Of a DNA stretch of 64,000 bases, positions 41,951 to 50,207 are shown piece by piece (the first letter of the stretch is position 1; each line of letters starts with the position of its first letter). Position numbers and translations under genes: made by a program. The notes beneath the pieces are model-generated. The model was not told the origin of the DNA and made no database searches. It saw nothing but the letters and a program-made list of their open reading frames with translations. The DNA is from an uncultured Lachnospiraceae bacterium (GTDB lineage Bacteria; Bacillota; Clostridia; Lachnospirales; Lachnospiraceae): contig CAJTPS010000010.1 in NCBI GenBank assembly GCA_910578555.1, forward strand, positions 62,001 to 126,000. Direction: 5' to 3'.

Positions 41951-42190
41951 TCAACCGATACTCGGTCCCTTAAAAATATCGTTCACGTCCTCGAGATGAA
42001 CATCCGGCCTCTCCTCATCTTCCGCCAGAGTGTTCACCAGCTGCTCCAGTTCCTCTTTGGACATGTCATCCCTGCTTCTGCCGATGAAAGCCTCTTTCTC
42101 GGCATCCGTCATATCCACAAACCGGTCCATCGCCGCCCGGTTCGTCGTGATCGCCATCCCCAGACTCAACGGTATATTATTATAGTCCAT
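41951..42190 (-). CDS. Small acidic conserved protein, unknown function
   Basis: 79 residues: MDYNNIPLSLGMAITTNRAA, then FVDMTDAEKEAFIGRSRD and an acidic C-terminus. It resembles small helical proteins that are widespread in Lachnospiraceae without an assigned role. GGAAGG lies upstream of the chosen ATG; the longer in-frame start has no ribosome site. It is followed by a good terminator. Confidence 0.7.
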   Translation of the reverse strand: MDYNNIPLSLGMAITTNRAAMDRFVDMTDAEKEAFIGRSRDDMSKEELEQLVNTLAEDEERPDVHLEDVNDIFKGPSIG

Positions 42191-42316
42191 GGTCTTTCCC
42201 GTCCTTCCTGTACACACTAATGTTTCTGCTTCCCTTAAAGTATGCACAGGGTTCCGGGAAAATATACATGCCCGCACCCGCGTCTGTCTGCCTATATACT
42301 ACGCCGCATGAAATTG

Positions 42317-44551
42317 TTATGCCAGAGTCGCGATTCCTTTTAACCGTATATCCTCGCAGGAGGCACCGACCAGAATTTCATAGTCCCCGGCATCTGCAAT
42401 AAATTCATGCAGATGTTCGTCAAAATATGCAAAATCCCCCTGTTTCAGCGTCAGATTCACCTTTCTCGATTTACCCGGCGCCAGTTCGACCTTGGTATAC
42501 GCCTTCAACTCTTTATCCGGTCTGTCCACCTTCGGCGCAATCGGCGCCACATAAACCTGCACAATTTCCGAACCGATCCTCTTGCCTGTATTCCTGACCG
42601 TAAAGGACAGTTTCACATCTTTGCCTTTCTCCGCCTTCAGCGTCAGTCCGCTGTAGGCAAACTCCGTATAAGAAAGACCATGACCAAAGCAGAATGCCGG
42701 TGCGATACGTTCCCTGTCAAAATAGCGGTAGCCACAGTACAAACCTTCTTCCAGTTTGATCCTGCCCCATTTGCCAAACTGTCCGTTTTTCGCCGTAACG
42801 CAGTCTGCATATTTCTTCGGGAATGACTCTGCCAGCTTACCGGAAGGATTAACGTCACCAAAAATGATCTTTGCAAAAGCGTTTCCTGTTTCCATTCCCG
42901 CATAATAGCTCCAGAGAATCGCCGATGCTTTGTTTCTCCAAGGCATTTCCACCGGAGAGCCTCCTATGAAGGTAACGATCGTATCCTTGCGTACATCCAA
43001 AAGCGCCTCGATCAGCGCATCCTGCTCATACGGCAGCGTCATATCGCTGCGGTCAAAGCCCTCGCTGTCAATATCATGATTCAGACCGCCCACGAAAATA
43101 ACCGCATCCGCATCCCTGGCGGCTGCAACCGCCTGCGCAAAGAGCACCTTATTTTTCTCATGAATCTCCGCCTTGTCTTTCTCGATCTGTGCCAGCCGCT
43201 CTTCCTCTTCCTTGCGGTGCATCTCATTCATATGTTCTTCATCCCGGACCGGTTTCCCGATATCCGTATTCTTCAGATCATCCAGGCTGTCCGCCTGCCA
43301 GTTATGATCAAAGGTCTTCGGCTTTTCCGGCACATGATACCCTCTATAATATTCTACCTGTGTATTGCCGCCCAGATAAGTCTTCAAGCCCATCAGCGGG
43401 CAGATCTCATACAGCGCTTTAATCTCCGCACTTCCGCCGCCGTCAGAATGAATCTTCGCCGCATTCTGTCCGATCACCACCAGTTTCTTAATCTTGGATG
43501 CATTAAGCGGCAGTGTCTGCTTCTCATTTTTTAACAGAATCATGGACTCTTCCGCCGTGCGCAAAATCATTTCCCTGTGCTCGGGCGTGTTGTAGACGCC
43601 AGCCTTACGATCTTCCTTCTCCTTACCAATCATCTTAAGCCTAAACATCATGCGCAAAATATTACGTACTTTGGCATTGACGGTTTCCTCGGAAATCTCA
43701 CCCTTCATAATTGCCTCTTTCAGAGGATTGGCCAGTTTGTATTCGTCGAAATCGGCAAACACCGACATTTCCATATCCATGGAGCATTCCGCCGCTTCTT
43801 TGGTCTTATGTACGGCGCCCCAGTCGCTAATCACGGTTCCGTCAAATCCCCATTCGCCGCGCAGCACCAGATCCAGCAGGTTCTTATTTTCACAGCAATG
43901 CACGCCGTTGATCATATTATAAGCGCCCATGACAGAATAGACATTTCCCTCCTGTACTGCTGCCTTGAATGCAGGCAGATAGATCTCGTACAGTGTCCTG
44001 TCGTCGATCTCCTCATCTACCATAAGGCGGTCCGTCTCCTGCACATTAGCCGCAAAATGCTTCACGCAGGCCGCAACGTCATTTTCCTGTATGCCCTTGA
44101 TGAAAGGCACCGCAAGCGTAGCCGTCAGCTTCGGGTCCTCACTCATATACTCAAAATTTCTGCCGCACAGCGGATCGCGTTTAATATTGATCCCCGGTGC
44201 TAATATGACATCTTTACCGCGCCCTCTTGCCTCTGCACCGAGAACATGTCCCATTTCATATGCACGATAGGTATTCCATGTGGAAGCAAGTGCACTGTTA
44301 CTGGGCAGATAGGATACCTGATCATCATGGTTGCCCGACGGAATCCATCTGTCTCTCATAAATTCCGCTCTGACACCCATAGGACCGTCAGAAGAGACTA
44401 CTCCGGGAATCCCTAATCTCTTTACCTCACCGGATTGGAAGAGTCCGGCGCCGTGAATCATGGAAATCTTCTCGTCGAGAGTAAGTTTTCCGATCAGCTT
44501 CTCAATTTCTTTCTCAATCTTTTTGATGTTTTTCTTCACATCCGTCTTCAT
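42317..44551 (-). CDS. GH3 family beta-glucosidase
   Basis: 744 residues without signal peptide, so cytoplasmic. The (beta/alpha)8 domain contains SSDGPMGVR, KHFAANVQETDR and the nucleophile Asp in GTVISDWGAVH. The alpha/beta sandwich domain has MILLKNEKQTLPLN and VVIGQNAAKIHSDGGGSAEI, and a fibronectin III-like domain ends it (SEIVQVYVAP, FAYFDEHLHEF). It should release glucose, or a related sugar, from beta-linked oligosaccharides. It has its own promoter. The mannanase 16 kb away would supply different oligomers, so a joint pathway is speculative. Confidence 0.93.
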   Translation of the reverse strand: MKTDVKKNIKKIEKEIEKLIGKLTLDEKISMIHGAGLFQSGEVKRLGIPGVVSSDGPMGVRAEFMRDRWIPSGNHDDQVSYLPSNSALASTWNTYRAYEMGHVLGAEARGRGKDVILAPGINIKRDPLCGRNFEYMSEDPKLTATLAVPFIKGIQENDVAACVKHFAANVQETDRLMVDEEIDDRTLYEIYLPAFKAAVQEGNVYSVMGAYNMINGVHCCENKNLLDLVLRGEWGFDGTVISDWGAVHKTKEAAECSMDMEMSVFADFDEYKLANPLKEAIMKGEISEETVNAKVRNILRMMFRLKMIGKEKEDRKAGVYNTPEHREMILRTAEESMILLKNEKQTLPLNASKIKKLVVIGQNAAKIHSDGGGSAEIKALYEICPLMGLKTYLGGNTQVEYYRGYHVPEKPKTFDHNWQADSLDDLKNTDIGKPVRDEEHMNEMHRKEEEERLAQIEKDKAEIHEKNKVLFAQAVAAARDADAVIFVGGLNHDIDSEGFDRSDMTLPYEQDALIEALLDVRKDTIVTFIGGSPVEMPWRNKASAILWSYYAGMETGNAFAKIIFGDVNPSGKLAESFPKKYADCVTAKNGQFGKWGRIKLEEGLYCGYRYFDRERIAPAFCFGHGLSYTEFAYSGLTLKAEKGKDVKLSFTVRNTGKRIGSEIVQVYVAPIAPKVDRPDKELKAYTKVELAPGKSRKVNLTLKQGDFAYFDEHLHEFIADAGDYEILVGASCEDIRLKGIATLA

Positions 44552-44596
44552 GGTCTTATTCCTTTCCGATTATTTATTATATTCTGGAATAGTTAT

Positions 44597-44625
44597 AGTA
44601 TATCGGGAAACAGAATCATATACAA
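44597..44625 (-). promoter_or_regulatory. Promoter of the GH3 gene
   Basis: On the minus strand TTGTAT (44620-44625), 17-bp spacer, TATACT (44597-44602). Confidence 0.55.
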
Positions 44626-44649
44626 TCATATTTTTTAGTGAATTTTACA

Positions 44650-44679
44650 TTGACAATTACCTTTCATATGTTGTATTAT
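44650..44679 (+). promoter_or_regulatory. Promoter of tRNA-Pro
   Basis: TTGACA (44650-44655), 18-bp spacer, TATTAT (44674-44679), 18 bp before the mature tRNA. Confidence 0.75.
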
Positions 44680-44697
44680 CTTAATTGTTCACAGAAG

Positions 44698-44771
44698 CGA
44701 AGCGTGGCTCAGTTTGGTAGAGCGCTGCGTTCGGGACGCAGAGGTCGCAGGTTCAAATCCTGTCGCTTCGA
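44698..44771 (+). tRNA. tRNA-Pro, anticodon CGG
   Basis: 74 nt cloverleaf. Acceptor CGAAGCG / CGCTTCG, anticodon stem CTGCG / CGCAG around TTCGGGA (anticodon CGG), T arm GCAGG-TTCAAAT-CCTGT, discriminator A. CCA is not encoded. Own promoter and terminator, so it is transcribed alone or reads through to the antiporter gene. Confidence 0.95.
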
Positions 44772-44780
44772 TGATCAGGC

Positions 44781-44807
44781 GGAGACAGATTTTGTCTCCG
44801 TTTTTTT
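44781..44807 (+). terminator. Terminator of tRNA-Pro
   Basis: GGAGAC pairs with GTCTCC and is followed by G and seven T. It lies 10 bp after the tRNA. Confidence 0.9.
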
Positions 44808-44828
44808 GGAGAAATATGGAGGAGCATT

Positions 44829-46022
44829 ATGGAATCATATGTGGTATTGAGAGATCTGGCAATCATTCTGTTATTTGCCAAATTCTTCGGTGTTCTTGCA
44901 AGAAAATGCAAGGCGCCTCAGGTCGTCGGCCAGATTATTGCCGGACTGATTGTCGGACCGTGCCTGCTCGGTTGGATCAATCAGACAGAATTTATTACAC
45001 AGATTGCTGAAATCGGCGTAATTATACTTATGTTTGAAGTGGGTCTGGAATCAGACCTGAAAGAATTGATCAAGACAGGACCGATTGCGTTTATGATCGC
45101 ATGTGCGGGCGTCTTTGTTCCCCTTGTCCTGGGCGCTCTGTTGTATATGGGCTTCTACGGCGTATCTCCCTGGGGCAGTGACAATTTCTACAAGGCCGTT
45201 TTCATCGGTACGATCATGACAGCCACCAGTGTCAGTATAACCGTCGCCGCACTTCAGGAGCTGGGCAAGATCAAGACTAAAGTAGGAACCACCATTGTCA
45301 GCGCCGCGATCATTGACGACGTGATCGGTATCATCGTACTGACTTTCGTGATCGGTTTCAAGAATCCTGATTCCAATCCCGGCATGGTCGTGATTAAAAC
45401 CATTGCATTCTTTGCAGTCGCGATAGTAGGCGGATTTGTCGTATACAAACTGTTTGCCACTCTGGATAAGCGGTATCCGCATACAAGGCGTATTCCGATT
45501 GTCAGTCTTGCCTTCTGTTTTGCTCTGAGTTATATTGCGGAAAAATATTTCGGCATTGCGGATATTACAGGCGCTTACATAGCCGGCGTCGTGCTGTGCA
45601 GCCTGAGCGATAACGAATACATAGAGCGCAAAGTCGATGTCAGTTCTTATATGTTCTTCGGTCCGATCTTCTTTACAAGCATCGGTTTGAAAACATCCTT
45701 TGACGCTATGAACGGTAAAATGTTTGCGTTCTGTATCTGTTTTGTTATCGTAGCACTGCTCGCAAAGATCATCGGCTGCGGACTGATCAGTAAGATATTC
45801 AAGTTCAGCTTTGCGGATTCCCTCAAGATCGGCGTAGGTATGATGACCCGAGGAGAAGTCGCACTGATCGTAGCGCAGAAGGGTCTCGCCGCAGAACTGT
45901 TGACAGCAGATTATTTCACAGCGGTCATTCTTCTGATCATCGTATCATCTATTGCAACACCGGTTGTATTAAAAGTGCTTTACAGCAGAGAAGATAAAAA
46001 GTCAGGCACTGTAACAGCATAA
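44829..46022 (+). CDS. Cation:proton antiporter (CPA2 family, Na+/H+ exchanger domain)
   Basis: 397 residues with about twelve membrane helices and no soluble TrkA domain. CPA2 features are clear: PQVVGQIIAGLIVGP, ILMFEVGLESDLKEL, TATSVSITVAALQELG, and AAIIDDVIGIIVL, where the Asp pair binds the transported ions. MMTRGEVALIVAQKGL is the conserved late helix. It exchanges Na+ or K+ for H+. AGGAG precedes the ATG. The only membrane transporter in this part of the window. Confidence 0.93.
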   Translation: MESYVVLRDLAIILLFAKFFGVLARKCKAPQVVGQIIAGLIVGPCLLGWINQTEFITQIAEIGVIILMFEVGLESDLKELIKTGPIAFMIACAGVFVPLVLGALLYMGFYGVSPWGSDNFYKAVFIGTIMTATSVSITVAALQELGKIKTKVGTTIVSAAIIDDVIGIIVLTFVIGFKNPDSNPGMVVIKTIAFFAVAIVGGFVVYKLFATLDKRYPHTRRIPIVSLAFCFALSYIAEKYFGIADITGAYIAGVVLCSLSDNEYIERKVDVSSYMFFGPIFFTSIGLKTSFDAMNGKMFAFCICFVIVALLAKIIGCGLISKIFKFSFADSLKIGVGMMTRGEVALIVAQKGLAAELLTADYFTAVILLIIVSSIATPVVLKVLYSREDKKSGTVTA

Positions 46023-46051
46023 TACTGTCAGATTCCATATTCTATGATGCA

Positions 46052-46103
46052 AGAAGTACTTCCAGGCAAAACGTCCTGCGACGCCGGATTTGGAAGTACT
46101 TCT
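46052..46103 (+). terminator. Inverted repeat after the antiporter gene
   Basis: AGAAGTACTTCC (46052-46063) and GGAAGTACTTCT (46092-46103) form a perfect 12-bp stem around a 28-nt loop. Each arm contains the palindrome GAAGTACTTC. No T-run follows, so termination is likely but not certain. Confidence 0.5.
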
Positions 46104-46179
46104 CATAAACTATAAATAAGCAGGTTCTTTTGCGTAAATGTTTCTCATTCACGCTGTGTTTGGTATTTCAATTACACAA

Positions 46180-46497
46180 TTATAACACTTTCTTCAGTTC
46201 CGCTTCCAGTTCTTCTTTCGCTACGGCTCCTACGATCGTCGCCACAGTCTCACCTTTCACGAAAACTTTCATGGTCGGAATAGACATGACACGGTACATT
46301 CTCGCCAGTCCGTCCTCTTCGTCGATATTACACTTGCCTATTTTAACTTTACCGTCGTACTCTTCAGCGAGCTTTTCCACAATGGGTCCCATCATCTTGC
46401 ACGGTCCGCACCAGTCGGCATAGAAATCTACCAGTACCGGTATATCAGCCTGCAATACTTCCTTTTCAAAATTCGCGGTTGTAAATTTGTGTTCCAT
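46180..46497 (-). CDS. trxA: Thioredoxin
   Basis: 105 residues with the active site WCGPCKM, VLVDFYADWCGPC, the cis-Pro in SIPTMKVF, and GETVATIVGAV. It reduces protein disulfides. AGAGG precedes the ATG chosen; an in-frame upstream ATG pair would overlap the pseudoknot element. Co-directional with trmB upstream. Confidence 0.95.
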   Translation of the reverse strand: MEHKFTTANFEKEVLQADIPVLVDFYADWCGPCKMMGPIVEKLAEEYDGKVKIGKCNIDEEDGLARMYRVMSIPTMKVFVKGETVATIVGAVAKEELEAELKKVL

Positions 46498-46512
46498 CGT
46501 TATCCTCTTTTC

Positions 46513-46568
46513 TGCGCACATCATTATTATTTTAAGCAGATCTACGTCTGGTACGCATGAACATAAAT
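46513..46568 (-). promoter_or_regulatory. RBS-adjacent pseudoknot element, diverged copy (trxA leader)
   Basis: P1 is TGCGCAC (46513-46519) with GTACGCA (46551-46557), one G-T pair. P2 is ATCTACGT (46540-46547) with ACATAAAT (46561-46568), two G-T pairs. The stems cross, and P1 closes 15 nt before the start codon. Both stems differ from the serS copy in sequence yet keep pairing. Confidence 0.6.
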
Positions 46569-46603
46569 CCGCCTTATCTGCCGAAGCAGTTTACTGCGGT
46601 CTT

Positions 46604-47242
46604 CTATCTTGTAATAACATATTTGCAGATTGGATTTCCCATGGAGGAAAACCGTTCTTCATACTCTGTCATTACATTACCCTGCATCATCTCCTCATTA
46701 TGATGCAGATCCTGCGTCATCTGCTTCAACTGCCAGCCCGCAGGCTCCAGTTCTTCCAATGCAAACTGAAACAGATTATGGTTGTCCGTTTTAAATTCGA
46801 TCACACCGTCTCTTACCAGTATTTGATCATATCGGCTTAAAAATTCACGTGACGGCAATCTTCTCTTCGCATGCCTGTCCTTTGGCCATGGATCGGAGAA
46901 ATTCAAGTAGATTTTGTCCACTTCTTCTCTACCAAATACCCCTGTGATTTCTTCCGCATCCATGCGGATAAAGCAAATATTCGGCAAAGGATCAGATTCC
47001 ATCTTCTGGACGCCGCGAAGCAGCACACTGGAATATTTCTCGATTCCCACATAATTGATATCCGGATTCATTCGTGCCAGATCCATAATGAATCTTCCCT
47101 TTCCCATGCCGATCTCTATATGAATGGGATGATCATTGCCGAAGATCTCATTCCATTTTCCTTTATAATTCTGCGGCTCATGGATCACATAATCGCTCGC
47201 GGCAATCATTTCCCTGCAGCCGGTTATATTTCGCAGTCTCAT
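46604..47242 (-). CDS. trmB: tRNA (guanine-N7)-methyltransferase
   Basis: 212 residues. SAM-binding IHIEIGMGKGRFIMDLAR, VGIEKYSSVLLRG, and the family motifs IYLNFSDPWPKDRHAKRR and FKTDNHNLF. It makes m7G46 in tRNAs. GGGAGAT precedes the ATG. Confidence 0.96.
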   Translation of the reverse strand: MRLRNITGCREMIAASDYVIHEPQNYKGKWNEIFGNDHPIHIEIGMGKGRFIMDLARMNPDINYVGIEKYSSVLLRGVQKMESDPLPNICFIRMDAEEITGVFGREEVDKIYLNFSDPWPKDRHAKRRLPSREFLSRYDQILVRDGVIEFKTDNHNLFQFALEELEPAGWQLKQMTQDLHHNEEMMQGNVMTEYEERFSSMGNPICKYVITR

Positions 47243-47577
47243 TTGTGAATTATCTCCCTGTCATCCTTCATTTTATATAGATTCTCTTTCTTTAATACAA
47301 CTGCTTTTATTGTACCACGCTTTTTAATCCCCGTACAGATTATACAATCGATTCTGTATGAGTATACTGATATTCATATTTTGTATTTTTTATGAAATTA
47401 CTACAGTTTTTCATCAAAATAGTGTATGATGATAAATGGCAATATTAAAGCTTGTGTTTATTGTAACCAATAAGGGGCTGTCATAGAATACAGCCTTTTG
47501 ACATATGCTACAGTTCAGTCTTATGAATGAACTGTTACTGACATATACTTTTTCATTTATAGAAAGGTTTGACAAAG
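47243..47577. other. Divergent region between trmB and the carboxypeptidase gene
   Basis: No gene is seen. It contains a hairpin GGCTGT/ACAGCC (47476-47495) followed by TTTT, then a TTGACA promoter with an overlapping inverted repeat (47498-47535). Confidence 0.5.
47498..47535 (+). promoter_or_regulatory. Promoter with overlapping inverted repeat, D-Ala-D-Ala carboxypeptidase gene
   Basis: TTGACA (47498-47503), 18-bp spacer, TATGAA (47522-47527). ACAGTTCA (47510-47517) and TGAACTGT (47528-47535) form a perfect 8-bp inverted repeat around the -10 region, suggesting an operator. The regulator is unknown. Confidence 0.5.
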
Positions 47578-49062
47578 ATGTTGTTTTCATATACAAAAAA
47601 GTGCAGACACACAATCATCTGCACCGCACTTACATTCTCCGTTTTAATCGGGGGATTTCTGGGCAATTCCATCACTGCCCGCGCTACGCTGGAAGAACTG
47701 GAAGCCGCGGCGGACGCACATAAACTTCTTCCCGTTCAGTCAAACGAGATTGATAACTGGCCGATCGGTCCTGCGATCAGCGCAGAATCCGCTATTCTAA
47801 TGGATGCCGACACCGGTGTTATCCTGTATGCCAAAGATATTCATAAGAAATCTTATCCTGCCAGTACGACGAAGCTACTAACCTGCCTGATCGCAATGGA
47901 ACGCGGCAATCTCGACGATATGGTGCCTTTTTCCCACGAAGCAGTCTTCACCGTACCGGTAGGAGGCTCCAACATGGGCATGGACGAAGGAGAATCCATT
48001 ACTTTAGAGGAGGCTTTATACGGCATTCTTGTGGCATCCGCCAACGAAGTGGCAAACGCCGTCGGTGAATATGTATCCGGTTCGATCGAGGATTTTATCG
48101 CTGACATGAACGAACGCGCAGCGCAGCTTGGTTGTACGGACAGCCATTTCATGAACACAAACGGGCTGCACGATGATAACCATTATACATCCGCCTATGA
48201 TCTCGCACTGATCTCGTCCCGGTTTTTTCAAAATGAAATGCTTTGTAAAATCGGTAATACTCCACGCTATCATTTTGAGGCAACTGCCACACAGCCGGAT
48301 GATTTCTACAAAAACAATAAACACAGGCTGATCAACGGTGAAATTCCTTATGAAGGCATAGTGGGCGGCAAGACCGGCTACACTGACGATGCCAGACAGA
48401 CACTCGTCACCTGCGCGGAACGCAACGGTATGAAACTGGTCTGCGTCGTGTTGAATGAGGAAAAGCCTCGTCAGTTTACGGACACGGTAGAACTGTTTGA
48501 CTACGGATTCAATAATTTCCAGGTCATGAATATTTCGGAAAACGAAGACAAATACCAGATTGAATCATCCGGATTCCTCCAGACAGGAAATGATATTTTC
48601 GGCAGTTCCAAGCCGATTCTTTCGATAGATTCTGACAGTTATGTCATAATACCGAACACAATTTCTTTCGACGATCTGGATTCTGTAATCGACTATAATG
48701 TATCAAGTGAAAACCGTATTGCACAGATCAGATATTCTTATCATGACTCTTATGTCGGCTGCGCCTATCTTGATCTGGCATCGAACAATGCTTCTTCTTA
48801 TGATTTCGATACAAATATTGAAACCACAGATATCAGTGTGGAGAAAACAGAACCGGATCCTTCAAAAACAAATACGATCTTCGTAAACGTCAAAAAAGTA
48901 CTGATTGGTATTCTCGTATTCGCCGGTGTGACAATTCTATTATTCATTCTGCGTGCGTTTATCATGAACGGTCAAAATGCCAGACGCAGAAGAAATAAAA
49001 TTAAACGCAAACAGATCCGCAGAGAGCGGACCCGTTCTAATTTTGATGATTTTGATTTTTAA
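47578..49062 (+). CDS. D-alanyl-D-alanine carboxypeptidase (DacF/PBP5-like), membrane anchored
   Basis: 494 residues. Signal peptide (about 1-36), then the penicillin-binding fold with SxxK in PASTTKLLTCL, SxN in ASANEVANAVGEYV, and KTG in GGKTGYTDDARQTLV. A C-terminal helix (LIGILVFAGVTILLFILRAF) and a very basic tail ending RTRSNFDDFDF follow; PBP5 relatives usually have a short amphipathic anchor instead. It trims the terminal D-Ala of peptidoglycan stem peptides. The 3' end overlaps the converging exonuclease gene by 26 bp. AGAAAGG lies ten bases before the ATG. Confidence 0.92.
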   Translation: MLFSYTKKCRHTIICTALTFSVLIGGFLGNSITARATLEELEAAADAHKLLPVQSNEIDNWPIGPAISAESAILMDADTGVILYAKDIHKKSYPASTTKLLTCLIAMERGNLDDMVPFSHEAVFTVPVGGSNMGMDEGESITLEEALYGILVASANEVANAVGEYVSGSIEDFIADMNERAAQLGCTDSHFMNTNGLHDDNHYTSAYDLALISSRFFQNEMLCKIGNTPRYHFEATATQPDDFYKNNKHRLINGEIPYEGIVGGKTGYTDDARQTLVTCAERNGMKLVCVVLNEEKPRQFTDTVELFDYGFNNFQVMNISENEDKYQIESSGFLQTGNDIFGSSKPILSIDSDSYVIIPNTISFDDLDSVIDYNVSSENRIAQIRYSYHDSYVGCAYLDLASNNASSYDFDTNIETTDISVEKTEPDPSKTNTIFVNVKKVLIGILVFAGVTILLFILRAFIMNGQNARRRRNKIKRKQIRRERTRSNFDDFDF

Positions 49063-50002
49063 AAGACTTCCGGTTTTTTTTCTGCTGCTTTGCCTTCGCC
49101 TGTTTATCACGGATATTCTGGACCTCTGTCTCCGTAATGAATTTCTGCGTCTTAACAATATATATACCGCCGTCTTCCGCCTTGCGGATACGGATCTTTG
49201 ATTTCATATAGCCGTGTCTGTCACAACAGGATACGCTGTAATAATGTTTCCCGTTAGGTGAAAACCAGCGTATCTTTCTGCGCAGCGATCTGTGGCACAG
49301 ATAACATTTTGTGCTCATCACCGTTTTATCTTCGAGTGCCTGCACTTTATCCGAAAACGCTCTCGAAATATATTTCGCATAAGTATCAAACACCACATGT
49401 ATTTCCGACTCTTTGTCTTTCGGCAGATGGAAGACGTCAAACGAATAATTCCCCAAAACTTTTTCATCCATCAATGCCAGTACCTTTGCAGTATAGTATG
49501 CGTCGCTGAAAGCCCGATGAAAAGGAATATCCTTCTCAATCTTCAGATAATCAATGGCATATTCCAATGCTCTTCTCGACTTCCGGTCCTCATAAGCGAT
49601 ACTGAACAGCTTCTGCACATCCAGAAACCTGATCGGCCCGTCCGAAAGGGGTTCTAATCCGTAATACCGTATATTTCTCTGAAGTTCCGTTAAATCTAAT
49701 GGTCCCCATGTGCAAAAAATATAATCTTCTCCGCACCACTTGCGAAACTGCTCCATAACTTCCGTAAAAGAACGTCCCTGTTCCAGTTGTTTCATCTGCA
49801 GGTGAATCAGTTTTCTGGTAATATGGTGCATCTCATGATATACCTGTGGTTTCACGAGTTCGCTGAATTCGCTGATCATTCTGCGCTCATCGTTAAGCTT
49901 GATCGCGCCGATCTCTATGATTTCAAAAGGAAGCACCTTCGAAACCTCTTCTTCTCCTGTACTGCTCTGGTTCCACTCCAGATCCATTATGACGTAATTC
50001 AT
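49037..50002 (-). CDS. DEDDh 3'-5' exonuclease with C-terminal zinc-binding segment
   Basis: 321 residues. The exonuclease core has DLEWNQ (Asp, Glu), TWGPLDLTEL (Asp) and HRAFSDAYYTAKVL (His, Asp), the DEDDh catalytic set. A C-terminal part carries CYLCHRSL and SCCDRHG, probably a zinc site, then a basic tail. It probably degrades RNA or single-stranded DNA. Substrate unknown. Convergent overlap with the carboxypeptidase gene. Confidence 0.88.
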   Translation of the reverse strand: MNYVIMDLEWNQSSTGEEEVSKVLPFEIIEIGAIKLNDERRMISEFSELVKPQVYHEMHHITRKLIHLQMKQLEQGRSFTEVMEQFRKWCGEDYIFCTWGPLDLTELQRNIRYYGLEPLSDGPIRFLDVQKLFSIAYEDRKSRRALEYAIDYLKIEKDIPFHRAFSDAYYTAKVLALMDEKVLGNYSFDVFHLPKDKESEIHVVFDTYAKYISRAFSDKVQALEDKTVMSTKCYLCHRSLRRKIRWFSPNGKHYYSVSCCDRHGYMKSKIRIRKAEDGGIYIVKTQKFITETEVQNIRDKQAKAKQQKKNRKSFKNQNHQN

Positions 50003-50032
50003 ATATACGATCTCCGCTTTTATAGAATAAAT

Positions 50033-50068
50033 AAAAAGCCGTAATCACTTCTTCATCATACGGCTTTT
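50033..50068 (-). terminator. Terminator of tRNA-Arg
   Basis: AAAAGCCGTA pairs with TACGGCTTTT on the minus strand, with a final TTTTTATTTATT. Confidence 0.85.
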
Positions 50069-50073
50069 CACAA

Positions 50074-50147
50074 CGTCCCTGACTGGATTCGAACCAGCGG
50101 CCTTTCGCTTAGGAGGCGAACGCTCTATCCTGCTGAGCTACAGAGAC
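50074..50147 (-). tRNA. tRNA-Arg, anticodon CCT
   Basis: 74 nt cloverleaf on the minus strand. Acceptor GTCTCTG / CAGGGAC (one G-T pair), anticodon stem TTCGC / GCGAA around CTCCTAA (anticodon CCT, reads AGG), T loop TTCGAAT. CCA is not encoded. It lies between DUF3881 and the exonuclease gene. Confidence 0.95.
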
Positions 50148-50207
50148 AATTTATCTATCAGAGACAGCGCTGCAGCCTGTATTAAGGCTGCGGCACCTGC
50201 GCAGACG

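Noticed and set aside
44598..44660. Shared regulation of the GH3 gene and tRNA-Pro through a divergent promoter
   Set aside because: The two promoters are distinct and normal in spacing; no common operator is visible.
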